A DNA stretch of 8,127 nt from Synergistes sp. (GCA_016288355.1 JAEEYY010000084.1:1-8127); one strand, 5' to 3'. Positions 1 through 6,292 are shown, numbered from the stretch's first letter. The notes: generated from the sequence alone by a model not told the origin. Program-made: numbers and translations.

Positions 1-4
1 TCAT
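1..4 (-). CDS. Start codon of a divergent leftward gene (only the first bases are present)
   Basis: On the minus strand an ATG lies at 4-2. It is preceded, after a 5-base gap, by the purine-rich stretch AGGGGG (15-10), a good Shine-Dalgarno match. A candidate minus-strand promoter lies further upstream at 95-67. Together these suggest a gene that runs leftward out of the window, divergent from the LacI-type regulator. Such neighbours are often targets of the regulator. Only one codon is visible, so the product cannot be named. The call rests on the ribosome binding site, the promoter and the divergent geometry. Confidence 0.4.
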
Positions 5-66
5 TTCTTCCCCCTGCCGTTTCCGGCGTTTCGAAAATGCGCTTGATTCTTCCGGCCTCTGCCGTT

Positions 67-95
67 ATAATCGGCTTAGAAACCGGTTTTGTTAA
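67..95 (-). promoter_or_regulatory. Candidate minus-strand promoter for the left-edge gene
   Basis: Read leftward, TTAACA (95-90) and GATTAT (72-67) are separated by 17 bases and resemble -35 and -10 boxes (each about 4 to 5 of 6 matches to consensus). Transcription would begin near position 60, leaving a leader of about 55 bases before the ATG at 4. Operator cores lie over both hexamers and the spacer, so a bound LacI-type protein would block it. Confidence 0.4.
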
Positions 96-114
96 TCGGT
101 TTTGTTTACCGATT
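69..114. promoter_or_regulatory. Array of four LacI-type operator cores
   Basis: Four stretches match the LacI-family core AANCGNTT exactly or with one mismatch: AATCGGCT (69-76), AACCGGTT (81-88, within the perfect palindrome AAACCGGTTT at 80-89), AATCGGTT (94-101) and TACCGATT (107-114). Their CG centres fall at 72, 84, 97 and 110, that is 12, 13 and 13 bases apart. The last two also form a perfect inverted repeat, AATCGGT and ACCGATT, with a 7-base gap. The region covers the -35 boxes of both divergent promoters, so the adjacent regulator probably represses itself and its neighbour. A CcpA-type cre site is an alternative for the palindrome, but it misses several cre positions. Confidence 0.6.
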
Positions 115-129
115 TACATACGCTACAAT
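102..129 (+). promoter_or_regulatory. Candidate promoter of the LacI-type regulator gene
   Basis: TTGTTT (102-107) and TACAAT (124-129, 5 of 6 matches to the -10 consensus) are 16 bases apart. Transcription would start near 136, giving a leader of about 84 bases. The rightmost operator core (107-114) touches the -35 box and enters the spacer, which fits autorepression. Confidence 0.5.
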
Positions 130-219
130 AACAAGTTTTTTCCCATCTGTCAAGATACTTCCGAGACTTGACGAACAAATGGATTTCCGTGATAATGAAG
201 TTCGTGAGGTTTGACTGAC

Positions 220-1251
220 ATGACGACAAAGAAAGCCACCATTTCCGATATCGTGCGGCTGACCGGGGTCTCCAAGACCACGGTCTCGCGCTTCCTGAAC
301 GGGCGCTACGAATTTATGTCCGAAGAAACGCGGCAGCGCATCGAGCAGGCGGTGAGCGAACTGAACTACCATCCGAGCGCGGCGGCGCAGAGCCTCCGCT
401 CCCGCCATACCCGCATGGTCGGGATCATCCTTTCCGGCTTCGGCGGCCAGGACTTTACCCAGGAGCTTTCCGCGATCTGCTCCGAGCTCGATAAAAAAGG
501 CTACACCCCCATCATCTTCCAGGGAAGCGACGATCCGGAGAAAGAGCGCGAGGCGCTCGCCCGGTGCATCAGCCAGAACGTGGACGGTATCATCCTGCAC
601 CCGGCTTCCGGGGACCACGCCTACTACGAGCAGGTCATGCTGGAGAACGATACGCCCATCCTGCTGGTCGGCCGCAACATCGCGGACTGGCCGTACGACC
701 GGGTCTACATCGACCAGCCGGCCATCGTCCGCCGGGCCATGGACCGCTTCCGTGAACAGGGATTCCGGAACGTGGCTCTTTTCTCGCCGCATGGATCGTC
801 TCCCATGAGCAACATCCATGTCCGCCGGAACGCATGGACCGGCTATCAGAAGGAGCAGGGCGTTTCTCCGGAAGCCCTGCTGTTTGAAGTCGCCCGCAAT
901 AACGCCGGGATCTACACGGATCTCGGGGAGTCGCTTGATGCTTTCCTCGAACTGGCCCGCAGGGAGCGGACCGCCTGCATCGTTTCCGGAACGGATCTTC
1001 TCACGCAGCTGCTTTCCCTGATACAAAAAAAAGGCCTCCGCATTCCGGAGGACTTCGGCCTGTGCGGCTTCAACGCCTGGAACTGGCTGGAGCTGGTGAA
1101 CCCGGAGATCCTGATCATCAACCGCCCGCTCTCCCGCCTGGGACAGGAAAGCGGCCGGCTCATGCTGGAGCGCCTTGAAAAGGGGAGCCTGGAAGATCCG
1201 AAGACCGTGATCCTGAAAGCATCCTTTTCCGGTGAGAATTCAGACGGATAA
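220..1251 (+). CDS. LacI-family transcriptional regulator, KdgR-like
   Basis: Cytoplasmic DNA-binding repressor of 343 residues, the usual LacI-family length. The N-terminal helix-turn-helix spans about residues 7-28 (TISDIVRLTGVSKTTVSRFL), followed by a hinge helix around 52-60. A periplasmic-binding-protein-like effector domain runs from about 67 to 335, with the late family pattern IPEDFGLCGFN and a Trp-Leu just after it. The NGRYEFMSEETRQRI stretch after the helix-turn-helix resembles Firmicutes KdgR-type regulators, which respond to uronate-derived keto-deoxy sugar acids. This link is from memory, and the effector is inferred only. The ATG at 220 is chosen because GAGG (206-209) sits 10 bases upstream; the in-frame TTG at 211 would lie directly against that site. 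The gene is divergent from an unseen leftward gene and convergent with the LysR gene. Operator cores upstream suggest autoregulation. Confidence 0.88.
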   Translation: MTTKKATISDIVRLTGVSKTTVSRFLNGRYEFMSEETRQRIEQAVSELNYHPSAAAQSLRSRHTRMVGIILSGFGGQDFTQELSAICSELDKKGYTPIIFQGSDDPEKEREALARCISQNVDGIILHPASGDHAYYEQVMLENDTPILLVGRNIADWPYDRVYIDQPAIVRRAMDRFREQGFRNVALFSPHGSSPMSNIHVRRNAWTGYQKEQGVSPEALLFEVARNNAGIYTDLGESLDAFLELARRERTACIVSGTDLLTQLLSLIQKKGLRIPEDFGLCGFNAWNWLELVNPEILIINRPLSRLGQESGRLMLERLEKGSLEDPKTVILKASFSGENSDG

Positions 1252-1254
1252 GAA

Positions 1255-1312
1255 GGCCGGACAGTCTTCCCGGCCATATCATTCAAAAAGGACGGTCGTT
1301 CCGTCCTTTTTT
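1255..1312. terminator. Bidirectional terminator between convergent regulator genes
   Basis: There are two hairpins. GGCCGG (1255-1260) pairs with CCGGCC (1270-1275). The stronger one is an 11-base stem, 1285-1295 with 1301-1311, around a TCGTT loop. Its outer A and T runs give a U-tract in either direction. It serves the LacI-type gene on the plus strand. On the minus strand it overlaps the stop codon of the LysR gene (TAA at 1313-1311) and terminates that transcript as well. Confidence 0.85.
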
Positions 1313-2267
1313 ATTCCGTTCCTTTCGCCGGGAGCCTCTTCGCATCAGGGACCGTGTTGAAGCCCGAAAACACGCCGCGCCACTCCATCCCCAGCGCACA
1401 CTGCCAGAACAGGCGCTCGCTGTCCGTGAGCGGATGATCCTCGGCGCGCGATATCCGGATGCAGCGTTCCACCTTGAACTTTTTTATGGGTATCATCCGG
1501 TATTTTGCGCCGCTCTGTTCTGTCGAAAGAGAAGACATCGTAACAAACCCGACTCCCATTCCCGCAGATACCGCCTGAAGGATGTCGCTGTTTCCGAATA
1601 CTTCCATCGAAACGGAAAAATCAGAGATGCTCATGTTCTGCCCGCTCAGCGCATCCAGGAACATCTGATAAGCCCCGCTGTTTTTGTTGCGGATGATCAG
1701 CGGCAGCTCCCGGACCTCCGGGAGCGTGAGCGGCGATCTGATCTTGTAAACGCTTGGACAGATCAGTACAAGAGGATCCCGGAAAAAAGGTTCCGAATAA
1801 ACGCCTTCCGGCGGTGCCGTTGCCGATATTGCGACCGAACAGCCGCCGCCGAGCAGCGACTGATAGATGCTGTTTCCGTTTATGGGAGTGACCTGTAAGG
1901 GAATGCCGGCATAATGGTCTTTAAAATACTTCACCAGCTGGGGAGTCACGCAGGCTCCCGGCCCGTAGCTGGTCATAAGAACGACCGGCTTCAGGGTCCT
2001 GCCGGCCTGCATGACTGCCGTATACGCGTTGTGATAATCCACTAAAGCCTTTTTGGCATAATCCATGAGGATCATACCGGCTTCCGTCGCTTCGATCTGG
2101 CGGCGCTGCCCCGGGGTGCGTACCAGCAGTTTGGTTCCGAACTCCGTTTCGAGGGCGGCGACCGACATGCTGACTGCCGGCTGGGACATATGCTGTATCC
2201 GCGCGGCTGCCGCGAAGGAGCCGCTTTCGATCACCTGAAGAAACAATTCCAGCTGTTCTATACGCAT
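1311..2267 (-). CDS. LysR-family transcriptional regulator, probable controller of the TTT operon
   Basis: Cytoplasmic DNA-binding regulator of 318 residues, typical for LysR proteins. The winged helix-turn-helix covers residues 1-60. Its start MRIEQLELFLQVIESGSF and the recognition part SQPAVSMSVAALE (28-40) are classic for the family. The rest is the effector-binding domain (about 88-300), including a late GMGVGFV segment typical of the second subdomain. The start chosen is ATG at 2267, because a GAAGGGA ribosome binding site lies about 6 bases upstream. An in-frame TTG at 2282 overlaps that site and is unlikely. The gene is divergent from tctC, across about 220 non-coding bases. In this family that arrangement usually means that the regulator controls the divergent operon and itself, with the transported or derived carboxylate as co-inducer. 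The effector cannot be read from the sequence. Confidence 0.9.
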   Translation of the reverse strand: MRIEQLELFLQVIESGSFAAAARIQHMSQPAVSMSVAALETEFGTKLLVRTPGQRRQIEATEAGMILMDYAKKALVDYHNAYTAVMQAGRTLKPVVLMTSYGPGACVTPQLVKYFKDHYAGIPLQVTPINGNSIYQSLLGGGCSVAISATAPPEGVYSEPFFRDPLVLICPSVYKIRSPLTLPEVRELPLIIRNKNSGAYQMFLDALSGQNMSISDFSVSMEVFGNSDILQAVSAGMGVGFVTMSSLSTEQSGAKYRMIPIKKFKVERCIRISRAEDHPLTDSERLFWQCALGMEWRGVFSGFNTVPDAKRLPAKGTE

Positions 2268-2348
2268 CTTTTTTCCCTTCAAACTTTTTTATAGGTCAGA
2301 ATAATCAGAAAAACCCGGTTATCAGCGGCGCAAAACCCTGTATGAATG

Positions 2349-2375
2349 ATAATATAAAAAAAATATATATGTCAA
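2349..2375 (-). promoter_or_regulatory. Candidate promoter of the LysR-type gene
   Basis: On the minus strand a perfect TTGACA -35 box (2375-2370) is followed after 15 bases by TATTAT (2354-2349, 5 of 6). The spacer is short but consists almost wholly of A and T. Transcription would start near 2342, about 75 bases before the ATG. Confidence 0.5.
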
Positions 2376-2382
2376 TCCATAT
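2367..2382. promoter_or_regulatory. Candidate LysR binding site in the divergent tct control region
   Basis: ATATG (2367-2371) and CATAT (2378-2382) form an inverted repeat with a 6-base gap. It overlaps the -35 box of the LysR gene and lies about 27 bases upstream of the -35 box of tctC. This position suits a LysR protein that represses itself and activates the divergent operon. The surroundings are very AT-rich, so chance symmetry is possible. Confidence 0.3.
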
Positions 2383-2408
2383 TTGTTTTTTTGCCGGAAA
2401 ATGGCCGC

Positions 2409-2437
2409 TTGTTTCTGTTTTTTTTCGATGCTAGAAT
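2409..2437 (+). promoter_or_regulatory. Promoter of the TTT transporter operon
   Basis: TTGTTT (2409-2414) and TAGAAT (2432-2437, 5 of 6) are 17 bases apart, and a TG one base before the -10 box makes it an extended -10. Transcription would start near 2444. A strong AAGGAGG ribosome binding site follows at 2471-2477. The modest -35 box fits a promoter that needs activation by the divergent LysR protein. Confidence 0.6.
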
Positions 2438-2486
2438 GCAGGGCAGCAGAGTTTTCAACCACCAATTTTTAAGGAGGCATCATTTT

Positions 2487-3578
2487 ATGAAGAAAAAAAC
2501 CGCCCTTATCACAGCCCTTCTGCTGACAGCATCCGCTGTTCTGTCTGCCTGCTCCGGCAAGCCTGCCGCTCAGGCCGCGCCCGCGTCGACCGCTGCCGAA
2601 ACCAAAGCAGCCGCAGCAGAGACTAAGGCAGCCGCTGCTGAGACCAAGGCTGCGGAGACCACTGCAGCAGAAGCTGCCGATCCCTATGCATCCTGGCCCG
2701 AAAAGGATATCCGGATCATCTTCAACGCGAAAGCCGGTTCCAGCGGCGATACCCTTCTGCGCAATCTTGCCGCCGCAATGGAAAGCAAGCTGAACGGCCA
2801 TCAGATCATCGTTGAGAACATCGTCGATCCTACCGGCGCAGCTGCTTTCTCCGAGGTCCAGAAAGCCGATCCCGACGGCTACACCCTGACCCTTCTGAGC
2901 TCGGTCGTCGTCCAGGCGGAGCTCATCAGCAACTCTCCCATCAACTACAACGACTTCTCCTACATCAATGGTATGGGTATCGATCCCCAGTATATCTACT
3001 GCCGTTCGGAGGCCCCCTACAACACGCTGTCGGAGCTTGTCGAATACGCGAAGCAGAACCCCGGCAAGGTCAACTGGGGCACAGGTCTTCCCACCGGCGC
3101 TTCCACGGTCTGTTCCGTACAGATCATCAACGGCGCAGGCCTCGATGTAAACCGCGTTACCTATGACGGCGGCAGCGACATCCTGGCAGCCGTACTGGGC
3201 GGCTTTGTAGATATCGGCGTTTGCGAATACGGCGATGTGCGCGCCCAGGTCGAAGCCGGACAGCTGAAGCTCCTCGCGGTCGTTTCCGCGGAGCGCAGCG
3301 ACGTTTCCGAAATCCCCACGACCGTCGAGGAGGGGTATAATCTCGTATTTTACCGCGCAAGAGGTCTTGCCGGCCCTGCAGGAATGGATCCCGCGCTGGT
3401 GCAGCACATCTACGAGCTGTTCAAGTATTCGTTTGAAGACAAGGGCTTCAACGATTATATGGATTCCGTCTGCATCAAGAAGATCTATATGACCGGCGAT
3501 GAGCTGAAGGCGACTTACGACAACATTTACAAGATCATCTCCGATAACAAGGACGATATCCTGGGAACTGCGAAGTAA
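2487..3578 (+). CDS. tctC: TctC/Bug-family lipoprotein, TTT transporter substrate-binding subunit
   Basis: Extracytoplasmic solute receptor of a tripartite tricarboxylate transporter, 363 residues. It binds a carboxylate outside the membrane and hands it to TctA/TctB. A lipoprotein signal peptide has a Lys-rich start, a hydrophobic core and lipobox LSAC with Cys22, so the mature protein is probably lipid-anchored. This is the Gram-positive form of what is a free periplasmic protein in Proteobacteria. Residues 23-66 are a low-complexity linker with three AAETKAA repeats. The Bug-type two-lobed domain then runs from about 70 to the end, with the typical DPDGYT (128-133), WGTG and the YDGGSD/LGGFVDIG segment. 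The ATG at 2487 is chosen because AAGGAGG is 9 bases upstream and the signal peptide begins there; in-frame codons further upstream make no sense as a leader. It is first in the operon, followed by a strong hairpin. The ligand is unknown; the family covers citrate, other dicarboxylates and aromatic or sugar acids. Confidence 0.9.
   Translation: MKKKTALITALLLTASAVLSACSGKPAAQAAPASTAAETKAAAAETKAAAAETKAAETTAAEAADPYASWPEKDIRIIFNAKAGSSGDTLLRNLAAAMESKLNGHQIIVENIVDPTGAAAFSEVQKADPDGYTLTLLSSVVVQAELISNSPINYNDFSYINGMGIDPQYIYCRSEAPYNTLSELVEYAKQNPGKVNWGTGLPTGASTVCSVQIINGAGLDVNRVTYDGGSDILAAVLGGFVDIGVCEYGDVRAQVEAGQLKLLAVVSAERSDVSEIPTTVEEGYNLVFYRARGLAGPAGMDPALVQHIYELFKYSFEDKGFNDYMDSVCIKKIYMTGDELKATYDNIYKIISDNKDDILGTAK
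2592..2654 (+). repeat. Three tandem 21-bp repeats in the tctC linker
   Basis: Three in-frame 21-base units (2592-2612, 2613-2633, 2634-2654) each encode AAETKAA, at residues 36-56 of the lipoprotein. The codons differ between copies (for example GAA ACC AAA against GAG ACT AAG), so the array is not a fresh duplication. The peptide is probably a flexible or helical spacer lifting the binding domain through the cell wall. Confidence 0.85.
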
Positions 3579-3602
3579 TCTTTTCCCGCGGAAACGGATG
3601 AT

Positions 3603-3655
3603 AACCGTTGGTTCCGCCAGACCCGGCGTCCGGCGGAACCAACGGTTTCTTTTTT
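3603..3655 (+). terminator. Strong hairpin between tctC and tctB, probable partial terminator
   Basis: A perfect 16-base stem pairs 3603-3618 with 3632-3647 around a 13-base loop. The T-rich tail continues to 3655 with one C, giving the form of an intrinsic terminator. It lies 24 bases after the tctC stop and just before the tctB ribosome binding site. No good promoter is visible between it and tctB, so it probably lets only part of the transcription through. This would give more binding protein than membrane subunits. Protection of the upstream tctC mRNA from 3' decay is a compatible role. Confidence 0.85.
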
Positions 3656-3670
3656 ACAGGAGGAATCATT

Positions 3671-4168
3671 TTGAAACGGAAACCCCTGCTCAACACGGAG
3701 CGCATCGTCGCTCTTTTCTGTCTGGCGCTGTCCGTATGGATCTTCTATGAAGCCAGCACCTTCAAAGGTTCGGCTCTCGACTCCATCGGACCCGCGCTCT
3801 ATCCCCGGCTCGTGGCTTCGATCATCGGCATCTGCAGCATCGCGCTGTTTATCAAGGAACGGCCCCGGGAGGATACCGCGGAATCTGCCGGCGAGGCTCC
3901 GAAGGCCAATGGCAAAGCATCGGATTACAAGTCTCTTGTCATCGTAGTCTTTGCCCTGATCGTATACAGCCTGCTCCTGAAGCGGCTTGGCTTTATCATC
4001 TGCACGATCCTGTTCCTGTTCTCGCTGTCGCTTTACCTGGATCAGCGGGAACTGAAGGAAAAACTGAAAACAGCGATCGGTTTTTCCGTCGGCATGTCCG
4101 TATGCCTGTATCTCTTTTTCGCGAAGGTCCTCGGCGTGCTGCTTCCGACGATCGGCCTTATCCATTGA
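3671..4168 (+). CDS. tctB: TctB, small membrane subunit of the TTT transporter
   Basis: Small integral membrane protein of 165 residues, normal for TctB, which partners TctA. Hydrophobic segments lie at about residues 12-26, 43-61, 87-103, 106-123 and 134-158; the third and fourth are close together. The GPALYPRLVA stretch (40-49) matches the conserved GP..(F/Y)PR motif before the second helix. A charged, Ala/Glu/Lys-rich loop covers about 62-86. The start chosen is TTG at 3671, because AGGAGG (3658-3663) lies 7 bases upstream. The reading frame stays open further upstream, but that part falls inside the terminator hairpin and does not look like protein. The weak start codon may further lower expression relative to tctC. 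The stop codon overlaps the ribosome binding site of tctA, so the two are probably translationally coupled. Confidence 0.87.
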   Translation: MKRKPLLNTERIVALFCLALSVWIFYEASTFKGSALDSIGPALYPRLVASIIGICSIALFIKERPREDTAESAGEAPKANGKASDYKSLVIVVFALIVYSLLLKRLGFIICTILFLFSLSLYLDQRELKEKLKTAIGFSVGMSVCLYLFFAKVLGVLLPTIGLIH

Positions 4169-4176
4169 GGTGAACC

Positions 4177-5670
4177 ATGTACAGTTATCGTTTCTTTCTT
4201 GAGGGCATTCTGAACTCGCTCCATCCCATGGTCCTGGTCTACATGGCCTTCGGCATGTGCTGGGGAATGATCGGCGGAGCGATCCCCGGCATTTCCGCTT
4301 CCGTAGCCATGACGCTCGCTCTGCCGTTCTGCTACGGACTTGACCCCATGCTGTCCCTGCCCATGATCTCCGCCGTCTATATCGGCGCCGAATACGGCGG
4401 ATCGATCCCTGCCATCCTGATCAAAACGCCCGGCACGGCTTCCAACGCCGCCACGGTTCTGGACGGTTACGAAATGAACCGGAAGGGCCAGGGCGGCAAG
4501 GCGCTGTTTACTTCCCTGTACTCCGGTTTTGTCGGCGGAACGATCAGTGTCCTGCTGCTGGTCGCCTGCGTCATCCCGCTGGCGTCCTTTGCGCTCAAAT
4601 TCGGTCCTACAGAGTATTTCTGGATGATCCTGACCGGACTCAGCATCGTCGGCACCGTATCCGGCAAAAGCCCGCTGAAGGGCCTGATCGCCGCGGCCTT
4701 CGGACTTCTCCTTGCTATTGTCGGCACCGATAAATTTGCTTCCGTTACGCGTTTTACGTTCGGCATCTACCGCCTGCGGGAGGGCCTTGAGACGATCCCC
4801 GTCCTTGTCGGCATCTTTGCCGTAGGAGAAGTGCTCCGGCAGGTGTTCCGGCATGAGAAATCGGAAGCGATCACAGCAAAAGTGACCGTGACGTACCCCA
4901 CAAAAAAAGAGTTTGCCGCGATCACGCCTCTCGCGGCCTATGGCGGCATCATCGGCGCCATCGTCGGCGCTCTGCCCGGAGCGGGCGCCACGATCGCCTC
5001 GTGGCTCGCCTATTCCCAGGCGAAGATGCTCTGCAAGAACACAGAGACCTTCGGCACAGGCGATATCCGCGGTGTCGCGGCTCCGGAATCTTCCAATAAC
5101 GCCGTTCCTGCCGGGGCGCTGATCCCGCTCCTGGCACTGGGCATTCCCGGTTCAAACTCCGCCGCCATCCTGATGGCCGCCTTCGGTATTGCCGGCATCT
5201 CCTGCGGTCCCCTGCTGTTTGTGAACAATCCCTCCATCCCCTATCATCTGATGGGCAGCATGTTCGTGGCGCAGATCATCATGCTGATCCTCGGCCTGCT
5301 GATCATCAAGCCTTTCGTGAGGATCACCCGCATCAACAAGGTGTACCTGAACCTCGCCGTTCTGATGTTCGCGATGATCGGGGCCTTCTCCACGATCAAC
5401 GACGTCTTTGCCATTTACGTGCTGATCTTCTTCGGCGTCGTCGGTTTTCTGATGAAGAAATTCGGCTTTCCCCCGGCGGCCACGGTCCTCGGCTTTATCC
5501 TCGGGGAACTGGCGGAAAGCAACCTGCGCCGCGCGCTTCAGCTTTCCAGAGGTTCGTTCGGTATTTTCTTCAAGGGTCCGATCAACATCGTTCTGATCAT
5601 CATTACGATCACCGGGGTCCTGTTCCCCGTCATTGCCGATCAGGTGAAAAAGAAGAGAAAGGCAGAATAA
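4177..5670 (+). CDS. tctA: TctA, large membrane subunit of the TTT transporter
   Basis: Polytopic permease of 497 residues, the normal length, which moves the carboxylate inward using an ion gradient. The two family half-repeats are visible. The first has GGAIPGISASVA (P37-G38), YIGAEYGGSIPAILIKTPGT (68-87) and the DGYEM stretch (96-100). The second has GALPGAGATIASWLAYSQ (P267-G268), FGTGDIRGV, APESSNNA (near 300) and ALGIPGSNSA (near 320). The PG pairs are the conserved substrate-site signature in each half. Hydrophobic segments fill the rest, and the C-terminus ends in a Lys/Arg-rich tail. The ATG at 4177 follows GAGGTG (4167-4172), which overlaps the tctB stop. The next gene begins 4 bases after the stop. 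Substrate specificity is not readable, as it is set mostly by TctC. Confidence 0.95.
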   Translation: MYSYRFFLEGILNSLHPMVLVYMAFGMCWGMIGGAIPGISASVAMTLALPFCYGLDPMLSLPMISAVYIGAEYGGSIPAILIKTPGTASNAATVLDGYEMNRKGQGGKALFTSLYSGFVGGTISVLLLVACVIPLASFALKFGPTEYFWMILTGLSIVGTVSGKSPLKGLIAAAFGLLLAIVGTDKFASVTRFTFGIYRLREGLETIPVLVGIFAVGEVLRQVFRHEKSEAITAKVTVTYPTKKEFAAITPLAAYGGIIGAIVGALPGAGATIASWLAYSQAKMLCKNTETFGTGDIRGVAAPESSNNAVPAGALIPLLALGIPGSNSAAILMAAFGIAGISCGPLLFVNNPSIPYHLMGSMFVAQIIMLILGLLIIKPFVRITRINKVYLNLAVLMFAMIGAFSTINDVFAIYVLIFFGVVGFLMKKFGFPPAATVLGFILGELAESNLRRALQLSRGSFGIFFKGPINIVLIIITITGVLFPVIADQVKKKRKAE

Positions 5671-5674
5671 AGCT

Positions 5675-6127
5675 ATGATTTTTGATCACATTTCAAATCT
5701 GTACCGCTATGCGGATGCCTGCAGGAATATCAAGAAGTTCGTCGACTATCTCGCGGAACACGATGTGACCAGGTATGATCCCGGACGCTACGATATTGAT
5801 GAAGATGTCTATTTCACGGTCAAGGAGTATACGCCCAAGGACCCCGAAAAGGCCGGCTGGGAGACCCATAAGGAGCATATCGATATCCAGTACCTCCTTT
5901 CCGGAAGCGAGCAGTCCGCCTATATGCCGGCGTACCTCATGGAGCCCATCTCCGATTACGACCCCGTAAAGGATAAGATCTCCTATCGGCACAATCCCGA
6001 TCAGACGCTTCTGCAGGCCAAGCCCGGTATGTTCGCCATCTTCTTTCCCCACGACGCGCACCGTTCCAGCCTGTCGGACGGCACCAGCAACCGAAACCGC
6101 AAGATCGTCGTCAAGCTGAAGGTCTGA
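5675..6127 (+). CDS. YhcH/YjgK/YiaL (DUF386) family cupin-like protein
   Basis: Cytoplasmic protein of 150 residues, the usual family length, with a predicted single beta-barrel fold. The family includes E. coli YhcH (in the sialic-acid nan operon), YiaL and YjgK, and the beta subunit of the Ebg beta-galactosidase. A role in handling sugar anomers or sugar acids has been proposed, but the reaction is not settled. Conserved metal-site candidates are Glu63, His65, His68 and Asp70 in ETHKEHIDIQYLLSG, and His126/His129 in FFPHDAHRSS. The ATG is 4 bases after the tctA stop. Its own ribosome binding site is weak (AGAAAGG about 12 bases upstream), so translation is probably coupled to tctA. It is the last gene of the transporter operon, which suggests that the imported compound is a sugar acid or related hydroxy-acid. 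Confidence 0.9.
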   Translation: MIFDHISNLYRYADACRNIKKFVDYLAEHDVTRYDPGRYDIDEDVYFTVKEYTPKDPEKAGWETHKEHIDIQYLLSGSEQSAYMPAYLMEPISDYDPVKDKISYRHNPDQTLLQAKPGMFAIFFPHDAHRSSLSDGTSNRNRKIVVKLKV

Positions 6128-6148
6128 CCGCTGACGCAGCAAACGGTA

Positions 6149-6179
6149 TGTGTCAGTAAGGACCGTCCCCTCTGACACA
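6149..6179. repeat. Palindrome resembling a dispersed REP-like element
   Basis: TGTGTCAG (6149-6156) pairs perfectly with CTGACACA (6172-6179). Inside, AGG (6159-6161) can pair with CCT (6169-6171) around the central GGACCGTCC motif (6160-6168). There is no T-tract, so it is not a terminator. A TGTCA arm around AGGACCGTCCCC resembles a small palindromic repeat that I recall being scattered between genes in many Clostridia. Only one copy is present here, so that identity is an inference. Confidence 0.5.
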
Positions 6180-6191
6180 CATATTAACACC

Positions 6192-6233
6192 AAAAAAGGA
6201 TCCCGGGCTTTGATAAACCCCGGATCCTTCTTT
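6192..6233. terminator. Bidirectional terminator between the transporter operon and the carboligase gene
   Basis: AAGGATCC (6196-6203) pairs with GGATCCTT (6222-6229). The stem continues after one C-C mismatch with three more G-C pairs. A T-rich tail (TTCTTT, 6228-6233) serves the plus strand, and a run of six T (6197-6192 read leftward) serves the minus strand. The site ends both the tct-yhcH transcript and the leftward carboligase transcript. Confidence 0.85.
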
Positions 6234-6292
6234 GGTTTCGGGCTATGCTTTTTTCACAGCCCCTTCTATGCTTAACTATTCAGGGAAACGGA

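Noticed and set aside
195..218. Seven-codon open frame (ATG at 195, TGA at 216-218) ending one base before the LacI-type start
   Set aside because: It could act as a leader peptide, but it has no ribosome binding site and shows no attenuator-like structure, so chance is more likely.
1285..1312. Similarity between the GGACGG/CCGTCC terminator stem and the GGACCGTCC core of the palindrome at 6149-6179
   Set aside because: The shared bases are few, the arms and loops differ, and the first has clear terminator T-tracts. I treat the resemblance as coincidence.
2351..2370. AT-rich stretch as a possible replication origin or attachment site
   Set aside because: It is short, lies between divergent promoters and has no DnaA-box cluster or flanking direct repeats. 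It is explained by the lysR promoter spacer.
2469..3407. Long open frame antisense to tctC, and similar ones opposite the LacI-type gene (106-1026) and tctA (4042-4854)
   Set aside because: They mirror GC-rich coding sequence, show no family motif and have low-complexity, Arg/Gly/Asp-rich translations. The opposite strand in each case has clear family motifs and a ribosome binding site.
3603..3647. Long perfect hairpin as a possible insertion-sequence end or riboswitch
   Set aside because: There is no transposase, no target duplication and no conserved aptamer-like structure. The T-rich tail and position fit a terminator.
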